Positions 58,619 through 64,000 of a stretch of 64,000 bases of DNA are shown piece by piece; within the stretch, counting starts at the first letter, position 1, and each line of letters opens with the position of its first letter. The notes under the pieces were generated by a model. That model made no database searches, was not told the origin of the DNA, and saw only the letters and a program-made list of their open reading frames with translations. The position numbers were made by a program, and so were the translations under genes. The DNA lies in the NCBI GenBank assembly GCA_017428765.1, contig JAFRQF010000012.1, forward strand, positions 62,001 through 126,000. The letters are read 5' to 3'. The DNA comes from Erysipelotrichaceae bacterium (GTDB taxonomy: Bacteria; Bacillota_I; Bacilli_A; Erysipelotrichales; Erysipelotrichaceae).

Positions 58619-58640
58619 CGATGCGATGCATCGTTTTTTA
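58617..58640. terminator. Terminator between gntR and lrgB, overlapping stop codon
   Basis: AACGATGC-GAT-GCATCGTT followed by TTTTAG; the gntR TAA merges into the first arm. Usable from both convergent sides. Confidence 0.8.
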
Positions 58641-59330
58641 GTACAGACCGGCAAAGACCGCCGAAAGAAGCACCGTCATGATACCGGCCACAACGATGGA
58701 AAGCGAAGAGATGGCCCCTTCCACTTCACCGATCTCGATGGCCTTGGACGTTCCTATCGCATGGCTTGCCGTACCGATGGCTGCACCTTTGGCGATCGGA
58801 TCTTCGATCTTAAACAGCTTCAGTATCGCTTCGCAGATGATGTTGCCCAGTACGCCGGTCACGATGATCGCCGCAACGGCGATCGACACATAACCGCCAA
58901 GTTCCTCCGCCACGCTCATGCCGATGGCCGTCGTGATCGACTTGGGCAAGAAGGTCACGAACTCTTCCTTTGTGAAACCGAAGAGCTTGGACATCGCAAA
59001 GATGGAGGCAATGGAAGTCAGAACGCCTGAGAAGATGCCGGCCAGTATCGCTGCGGCATTTTCTTTCAGCTTGTCGAACTGTTCATATAAAGGCACCGCC
59101 AGACAGACCGTCGCCGGCGTAAGTAAGAAACTCAGATATCTCGCCGAAGAATTGTAGACTTCATAGTCTACGTTCAGTAATAACACGGCTGCCACCGTGA
59201 TGATGATCGCTACCAGCAAGGGATTGAGAAACGCATAGCCGAACTTCTTTCTGATCCATACCGCGATCAGATAAGCGATCAATGACACCAGGATCCCGAA
59301 ATAGGAGGAGGCACTTAAAAATCCGTTCAT
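58638..59330 (-). CDS. lrgB: LrgB/CidB family membrane protein
   Basis: 230 residues, about seven helices. LLVAIIITVAAVLLLNVDYEVY, SARYLSFLLTPATVCLAVPLYEQFDKLKEN, LPKSITTAIGMSVAEELGG and AAIGTASHAIGTSKAIEIGEVEGAISSLSI are signatures of LrgB. LrgAB-type pairs act in autolysis control or as pyruvate carriers. Overlaps lrgA by 4 bases. Next to a regulator and enzymes of 2-oxoacid metabolism, a carboxylate-transport role is plausible. Confidence 0.92.
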   Translation of the reverse strand: MNGFLSASSYFGILVSLIAYLIAVWIRKKFGYAFLNPLLVAIIITVAAVLLLNVDYEVYNSSARYLSFLLTPATVCLAVPLYEQFDKLKENAAAILAGIFSGVLTSIASIFAMSKLFGFTKEEFVTFLPKSITTAIGMSVAEELGGYVSIAVAAIIVTGVLGNIICEAILKLFKIEDPIAKGAAIGTASHAIGTSKAIEIGEVEGAISSLSIVVAGIMTVLLSAVFAGLY

Positions 59331-59680
59331 CGTTTTGCCCCCTTTCTTAAAAGAAACTGGGTCATAAGACCGCTCACCGCCATGACCAGGACCGTCGAAA
59401 CGATCGTCACGATCAGATATGGCAGAAGGTTTGCCTTTAAGACATCATAGACGTTTATCAGACCGACGGCTGCCGGGATGAACATCGCCGGCATGATGGC
59501 GATCAGAAAGGCGGATGTCTCCTTCACATCGGAAAGCTTCAGTACTTTGAAATACAGAAGCGCGAATAAAATGAAGATGCCGTAGATGCTGGCGGGGATG
59601 GGCAGCGGAAGGATGTGATGCAGCGCTTCTCCCGCAAAACAGATCCCCAGGATGAGTGTGAACTGTTTCAGATATTTCAT
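59327..59680 (-). CDS. lrgA: LrgA/CidA family membrane protein
   Basis: 117 residues, four helices. FTLILGICFAGEALHHILPLPIPASIYGIFILFALLYFKVLKLSDVKETSAFLIAIMPAMFIPAAVGLINVYD is the LrgA pattern. Holin-like partner of LrgB. Starts three bases after the stop of the upstream lipoprotein gene, giving a lipoprotein-lrgA-lrgB operon. Confidence 0.92.
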   Translation of the reverse strand: MKYLKQFTLILGICFAGEALHHILPLPIPASIYGIFILFALLYFKVLKLSDVKETSAFLIAIMPAMFIPAAVGLINVYDVLKANLLPYLIVTIVSTVLVMAVSGLMTQFLLRKGAKR

Positions 59681-59683
59681 ATA

Positions 59684-60049
59684 CTAATTCCCTTTTTTCT
59701 CGAAAATGTAGCGGATGTTGTCAAAATAGATACCGTCGATCACTCTGTCTTTGAAGGTGCCGGAGAATTCATCACCGGTCGAATCTTCAAAATGAAATCT
59801 TCCGTTTTCAAAGCTCCAGCGGATCTCATACTTCGTATCGTGCAATAGGAAGTAGCCTTTTCCGTCTTCCTCGATATGCAGTTCCTCATCTTCGATCTCA
59901 TATTCATCGCCGGAACCCGAGGTGATCGACACCGGTCTGTAGACACCGATCAAAGATTCTGAAGAATCATTTGTACAGGCGCTCAAAACAAACATCATCA
60001 GGATGCATAACGTCAATACGGTCTTTTTCATCAGCTCTTTGATCTTCAT
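59684..60049 (-). CDS. Small lipoprotein of unknown function
   Basis: 121 residues. Signal peptide MKKTVLTLCILMMFVLSAC with lipobox L-S-A-C. The mature part is an acidic beta-rich domain (GVYRPVSITSGSGDEYEIEDEELHIEEDGKGYFLLHDTKYEIRWSFENGRFHFED), like lipocalin-type or DUF4923-like small beta barrels. Either of two ATGs six codons apart could start it. TATAAT ends 7 bases before the first, so that start would be leaderless. Co-transcribed with lrgAB. Confidence 0.65.
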   Translation of the reverse strand: MKIKELMKKTVLTLCILMMFVLSACTNDSSESLIGVYRPVSITSGSGDEYEIEDEELHIEEDGKGYFLLHDTKYEIRWSFENGRFHFEDSTGDEFSGTFKDRVIDGIYFDNIRYIFEKKGN

Positions 60050-60117
60050 TTCCCTTATTATAACAAGGATGTGATTTATCTTTGACTGGTGTTAAGATGA
60101 GTGTGAGAGGTATATAC

Positions 60118-60663
60118 ATGACACAGGAAGAATTAGTCGCAAAATATGAAGAGATCGCCGATCAGAAGACGATCTGTTATTTCAAGCCTTACCGCCATTT
60201 CTTAGCCGCAAAGAAGTTCTATTCGCAACTGCAGGACGGCATCGCCGATGAGAACACCTTCTTTACCGAGACCATGGTCACGTTCACCGAGACCGATGAT
60301 CCGGGAAGGGAACCGGACTTCACCTCCGGAAGCGGATCGAGGTACTGGTACTACAAAGACGGCGTCATCCGCGGATCCGACCACTGGGGCAACGGCGTCG
60401 CATTGTGTGACTGGGCACTCAAGACGAAACAAGGAAAGACTATCTACGGTTATGATTACGACTGTCCGATCCATCTGAATGCGCCGCGTTTCGCCTTTGC
60501 GAAATGGGAAGACTTCATCTTCAAAGCTTCTTTGATCGAAGCCGACGGACAGAAAGCCGTGACCACCTTCAACAACACCGTGGGCTACGGCAAATTCAAA
60601 GTCGGTGACAAAGTCTACCAGCGGGTCATCACCACGGAATATCTGGAAGATACCGGCGAGTAA
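60118..60663 (+). CDS. Hypothetical soluble protein
   Basis: 181 residues from the ATG behind AGAGG (MTQEELVAKYEEIADQ). Rich in aromatic and charged residues, with motifs SGSGSRYWYYKDGVIRGSDHWGNGVALCDWAL and APRFAFAKWEDFIF. No signal peptide or membrane helix. The WYYKDG/DHWGNGVALCDWAL motif appears distinctive, but I do not recognise the family. A 12-codon longer frame exists. Single gene with terminator. Confidence 0.65.
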   Translation: MTQEELVAKYEEIADQKTICYFKPYRHFLAAKKFYSQLQDGIADENTFFTETMVTFTETDDPGREPDFTSGSGSRYWYYKDGVIRGSDHWGNGVALCDWALKTKQGKTIYGYDYDCPIHLNAPRFAFAKWEDFIFKASLIEADGQKAVTTFNNTVGYGKFKVGDKVYQRVITTEYLEDTGE

Positions 60664-60686
60664 GACCGGTTTCAAATCACGGGATG

Positions 60687-60712
60687 CGTCAGCTATAGGG
60701 CTGACGTTTTTC
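60687..60712 (+). terminator. Terminator after the 60.1-60.7 kb gene
   Basis: CGTCAGC-TATAGG-GCTGACG followed by TTTTTCTTT. Confidence 0.82.
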
Positions 60713-60791
60713 TTTGGAAAGATACGTTAAGGGACCTTTTCCTTCGATCATATAAAAAAGAATGTTGATAGAATAGTGTTGAGGGATTATT

Positions 60792-63641
60792 ATGAACAGA
60801 CCATTTCAGAAACTGCTGATCGCACTTTTGATCGCCATATTACTGATCTTCGGCGTATCGGGACCGCTATTGAGAAACAGCGGTGACAGCCGTCTTGCGG
60901 AAAGTGAACTGGCCAGAGGCTATGCCAAGATCGATCACATCGCTGCGGCACTTTCCGACCAGGACTCGCGCTATGAGTCTTTCTCCGAGCACTTCGTAGA
61001 GAATCTGCATCGCAGCGTCGACATGACCTGTGAGCTTTTGAAAGACTTCGTCACGGAAAACGGATATACCGGTCCGACGGATTTCGAGCAGGGCACGATC
61101 GTCCGCTATGAAGATCATAAGATCGAACTGCTCGGAAAACCGGACGTGAAACTCGACCTGCGGGAAGAATATTTCAATGCCGATGTCCCTTACATCCCTT
61201 CCTACACCGAAACACCGGACATCGCCGATCATGTGATGCTGGTGATAAAAAACATCGAAGGTCCCTACTACTATGTCGACTGGACATCCTTCGATGAACT
61301 GCAGGTCTATCACATCGACAATGACATCTTCGAAGGCTCTCTGGGCGATCTGGAAAAGATCTACGGTGCCCATGTCTTCGTCGTATCCGATGAAGGATAC
61401 CTCATCTATGTCTCTTCCACTCTGGAAGATTGCGACAATGTACTGCCCGAAGAATTCGATGTGAAAAACATCTCTTCCGGAAATGTCCTCAACTTCCGCG
61501 GTACGGATTACTTCTGCTGCCACCGACATTTCGACCAGCAAAGATACACCATCTTCTTACTTTCGCAATACAGTGATATCACCGCAGCTTCCAAACGCTG
61601 GGCGATGTTTTACGAACTGCTTGCCCTCATCTTCGTCGCAGCTGTCCTGGTCTGGATCTGTTTCATCGAAAAGAAAGCACGTGACGAGATCCTGAACGAT
61701 GAGAAAAAAGCACAGTACGAACCATCCCGGATACGCGTCAGTCTGCTGCTGTTTGCCCTCATCGGTGTCCTGCTGATATTTGTGACCACCTACTTCATCC
61801 AGCTGATGAATTCCCTCTATACACAGACAAGACAAGGCGACCAGATCCTCGATGTGCTGATCGCAGCGAGTGAAGAAGAAGAAAAACAAAGAGCCAAGAG
61901 TCAAAGCGAAGAAGTCGAATGGTATACCTATTATGCCGACAGGCTTTCGGATATGATCGAAAGATATCCCGAGCTCGCCGCAAAAGAAAAACTTGCCGGA
62001 GTCAACGATATCATCGGCAGCGACTATCTGATCCTGTTCGATGAGAAAGGACAGGAGATCGCCTCAAGTGCTGACTACATCGGCTATTCCATCTCCTCCG
62101 ATCCTGATGCACAGACCTATGAGCTCAACAAGCTGCTGATGGGTGTCCCGTATGTCATCAAAGACGTCGAAAAGGATGAACTTTCCCAGAACGCCATACG
62201 CATGGTCGGCGCCAGGACCAACAGGACAGACGGAAGCTATGGAGCCGTGCTGTTTGCCATCGATCCCGACGAATTCACCGATGCGCTCTCCGATGAGATG
62301 ATCGACTCCCGTTTACAGGCGATGTCCTATGGCGATGATCTTCTCTTCGTCGCTGATGCTGCAGGCGTCATACGCCGTTCCAGCGATCCGTCATTGTTGG
62401 AAACCAACATCAAATCACTGGGCATCGATATGCAGCGGATCTCCGACTCCACGATGGACCGCTTCTCGATCGGCCGTGATCATTATTACGCTTTGTCCAA
62501 AGCCGATTCCGAGAATTACTATTTCTACTTCGTTGCGGATTCCTCGATCCGGGGAACTTCCCTTTACTACTGTTCCGATGCCGTCTTCAGCTTCCTGGCT
62601 GTCTTCATCGTAGCGGTCTGGATCATGATGTACGGCTACACCAAAGAAGAATACGACCGCATCACCGCAAAAGGCGCGTCTATGAAACGCAGTGATATAA
62701 ATCAAGAGGCAAGCGCCTACGAAAGACAGCGTGCCTGCATCACCAACTACTGGTATGATCTCTCCCCGGAAGAAAAGACACAGCTGGTCTTTGAATTCCT
62801 GCTGAGCGTACTGATCATCGGACTTCTCTATTACGTCAGAAAAGATTCCGGTCTGATCGCCGACACTTTGATGAACCACATCCTCTCCGGACAGTATGAC
62901 CGGGGCATCAACCTGTTTGCGGTCACGGCGACGATCCTGTTAGCGATCAGTGCGATACTCGGCATGATCGTATTGAAGTTCATCACGTCTCTGTTGTGTC
63001 TGTTCCTTGACACCAAAGGCATCACGATCTGCCGTCTCTTATTCAACCTTGCCGAATATGCCGCCGTCATCACGGTCTTATACTATTCTTTCGGTTATCT
63101 CGGCTTTGACAACCGGGGCCTGCTGGCATCGGTCGGTTTCATCACCCTGGCCATCTCTCTGGGTTCCAGGGATCTGGTCTCCGATATCCTCTCGGGCATG
63201 ACCATCGTCTTTGAAGGCGAATTCAAGGTCGGCGACATGGTCGAGATCGGCGGATTTACCGGCAGAGTCACCGACATCGGCATCCGCTATACGAAACTGC
63301 TGGGCATGGGTGACAACATCAAGATCATCGCCAACCGCGATATCCGTTCGGTCGTCAACATGACCAAACTCAATTCCTGGTATGCGACTACGCTCACCAT
63401 TCCAAACGATGAGCTCTCCAAAGCGGAAGCGATGCTGGAGAAAGAACTGCCAAGGATCGGTGAAAGCATCGACGAGATCATATCCACACCGCGTTACAAG
63501 GGCATCGAAAAGATCGGAAACGGCACATTGTCTCTGATCGTCCTGGCGGAATGCAACCAGGAGAATTACCGGAGAGTCTCAAGGCTGCTCAACCGCGAAT
63601 TATATAAGGCATGTAACGAATATGGGATCACGTTAAAGTAG
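60792..63641 (+). CDS. Large MscS-type channel with two extracytoplasmic sensor-like regions
   Basis: 949 residues. Helix at 8-27; first outside region about 28-270; two helices around 272-295 and 315-340. Second outside region about 345-600, containing SDYLILFDEKGQEIASSADYIGYS and DDLLFVADAAGVIRRSSDPSLLETNI, which read like Cache/PAS folds. Then helices around 605-625, 670-690, 715-735 and 755-790. The MscS core is LLASVGFITLAISLGSRDLVSDILSGMTIVFEGEFKVGDMVEIGGFTGRVTDIG, followed by the cytoplasmic beta domain. RBS GAGGG; extended -10 TGATAGAAT. Ligand-modulated channel activity is inference. Confidence 0.85.
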   Translation: MNRPFQKLLIALLIAILLIFGVSGPLLRNSGDSRLAESELARGYAKIDHIAAALSDQDSRYESFSEHFVENLHRSVDMTCELLKDFVTENGYTGPTDFEQGTIVRYEDHKIELLGKPDVKLDLREEYFNADVPYIPSYTETPDIADHVMLVIKNIEGPYYYVDWTSFDELQVYHIDNDIFEGSLGDLEKIYGAHVFVVSDEGYLIYVSSTLEDCDNVLPEEFDVKNISSGNVLNFRGTDYFCCHRHFDQQRYTIFLLSQYSDITAASKRWAMFYELLALIFVAAVLVWICFIEKKARDEILNDEKKAQYEPSRIRVSLLLFALIGVLLIFVTTYFIQLMNSLYTQTRQGDQILDVLIAASEEEEKQRAKSQSEEVEWYTYYADRLSDMIERYPELAAKEKLAGVNDIIGSDYLILFDEKGQEIASSADYIGYSISSDPDAQTYELNKLLMGVPYVIKDVEKDELSQNAIRMVGARTNRTDGSYGAVLFAIDPDEFTDALSDEMIDSRLQAMSYGDDLLFVADAAGVIRRSSDPSLLETNIKSLGIDMQRISDSTMDRFSIGRDHYYALSKADSENYYFYFVADSSIRGTSLYYCSDAVFSFLAVFIVAVWIMMYGYTKEEYDRITAKGASMKRSDINQEASAYERQRACITNYWYDLSPEEKTQLVFEFLLSVLIIGLLYYVRKDSGLIADTLMNHILSGQYDRGINLFAVTATILLAISAILGMIVLKFITSLLCLFLDTKGITICRLLFNLAEYAAVITVLYYSFGYLGFDNRGLLASVGFITLAISLGSRDLVSDILSGMTIVFEGEFKVGDMVEIGGFTGRVTDIGIRYTKLLGMGDNIKIIANRDIRSVVNMTKLNSWYATTLTIPNDELSKAEAMLEKELPRIGESIDEIISTPRYKGIEKIGNGTLSLIVLAECNQENYRRVSRLLNRELYKACNEYGITLK

Positions 63642-63663
63642 ATCACATCATCATAAAATACTT

Positions 63664-63688
63664 CAAAAGGCTGCAAGGCAGCCTTTTG
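63664..63688. terminator. Bidirectional terminator between the large MscS gene and DUF4186 gene
   Basis: CAAAAGGCTGC-AAG-GCAGCCTTTTG, an 11-bp stem with A/T runs at both ends. Confidence 0.85.
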
Positions 63689-64000
63689 TCATTTCTTCTC
63701 TTCTTTATCGATCCAGGCCATCAGCAGTTTTACGATCTTTTCCTGCTGTACCTCATTCAGTTCCTGATGCAAGGGCACCTTGTACCACTTGTTCAGACAG
63801 CCCCGGCAGCAGCAGGCGGTGGCATGCATCGCCTTGAAGACAGGGTGGCCTTTCATCGGCGTCTGCTTTCCGTCGTTGATCGGATCGGCAGCGGAAAGTT
63901 TCAGCTTCACGAAATCTCTCGCGTGGGACTCGATGACTTGTTTTCCTTTTTCTTCCAGATATTCTTTTTCTTTCTTCGTCAGATGAAAGCTCGAACGGAA
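63689..64000 (-). CDS. DUF4186 family protein, C-terminal part
   Basis: 103 codons are visible; the start lies beyond the right edge. The sequence reads FRSSFHLTKKEKEYLEEKG...SHARDFVKLKL, then PINDGKQTPMKGHPVFKAMHATACCCRGCLNKWYKVP and ends WIDKEEKK, which is the conserved DUF4186 pattern, including the Cys/His-rich centre (H-A-T-A-C-C-C-R-G-C) that may bind a metal. Function unknown. Confidence 0.88.
   Translation of the reverse strand, partial: FRSSFHLTKKEKEYLEEKGKQVIESHARDFVKLKLSAADPINDGKQTPMKGHPVFKAMHATACCCRGCLNKWYKVPLHQELNEVQQEKIVKLLMAWIDKEEKK

Noticed and set aside
1-64000. CRISPR array, prophage, IS element, tRNA or rRNA
   Set aside because: No regularly spaced repeats, transposase, integrase or phage genes, tRNA cloverleaf or rRNA sequence was seen on either strand.

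Overview
The window looks like a chromosomal piece of a Gram-positive, anaerobic, fermentative member of the Bacillota. The closest fit is an Erysipelotrichia-type gut or oral organism; this is inferred from gene content and protein style, since no rRNA or tRNA marker is present. Supporting signs are Shine-Dalgarno sites of the AGGAGG type, lipoproteins with L-x-[AG]-C lipoboxes, a LicT-controlled beta-glucoside PTS, HrcA/CIRCE and CcpA/cre sites, rubredoxin, ferredoxin-dependent 2-oxoacid oxidoreductase and butyrate-kinase type ATP formation. Genes are densely packed, no gap exceeds about 300 bases, and no rRNA, tRNA, CRISPR array, IS element or prophage was seen.

Layout. 0-3.6 kb: YitT fragment, mscL, xpt, a lipid kinase and a lipoprotein. 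3.6-7.4 kb: bglA-bglP-licT operon (read right to left) with a complete RAT/terminator switch. 7.4-14.6 kb: a three-gene membrane/redox operon, an exported lipoprotein version of a family II pyrophosphatase, MscS, a DMT exporter and an anchored beta-propeller protein. 14.6-19.8 kb: cardiolipin synthase with a very short rubredoxin, unknown proteins, thioesterase and esterase, and a CIRCE-controlled small heat-shock protein. 20-24 kb: YgjV, a PBP4B-like serine hydrolase lipoprotein, and a Fic protein behind iterated operator-like repeats. 24-37 kb: methionine sulfoxide repair (fRMsr, MsrA), YugP, a PfkB kinase, an exported HAD phosphatase, LOG, AzlCD, DegV, ProC, a LysR regulator and small hydrolases. 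37-40.8 kb: a pcp-DUF979-DUF969 operon and an M29-like aminopeptidase. 40.8-42.3 kb: an orphan double-glycine leader peptide and a flavoprotein.

The most coherent accessory block is 42.5-60 kb. It holds iorA-iorB-ptb-buk-D-2-hydroxyacid dehydrogenase-yczE, which together can split a 2-oxoacid (arylpyruvate or branched-chain) into an oxidative, ATP-yielding arm and a reductive arm. It also holds two paralogous membrane-embedded extracytoplasmic alpha/beta hydrolases behind a cre site, a LytTR/GHKL two-component pair, a YczE-cytidylate-kinase-like fusion, a FadR-type GntR regulator and LrgAB. Palindromes of the form TGGT-N3-ACCA lie at the iorA promoter, in front of or inside the start of the fusion gene, and at the gntR promoter, so these genes probably form one regulon. 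Three lesions fall in this block: in-frame TAA codons in a tartrate/D-malate dehydrogenase and in the response regulator, and an apparent one-base loss just after the start of one hydrolase. This suggests recent decay, or sequencing error.

Two window-wide patterns stand out. About eleven genes have a TANNNT box only 6-9 bases before the start codon and no Shine-Dalgarno site, as expected for leaderless mRNAs. Several intrinsic terminators also carry the stop codon of the gene they end inside their own hairpin. The right end holds a 949-residue MscS protein with two extracytoplasmic sensor-like regions and a partial DUF4186 gene.
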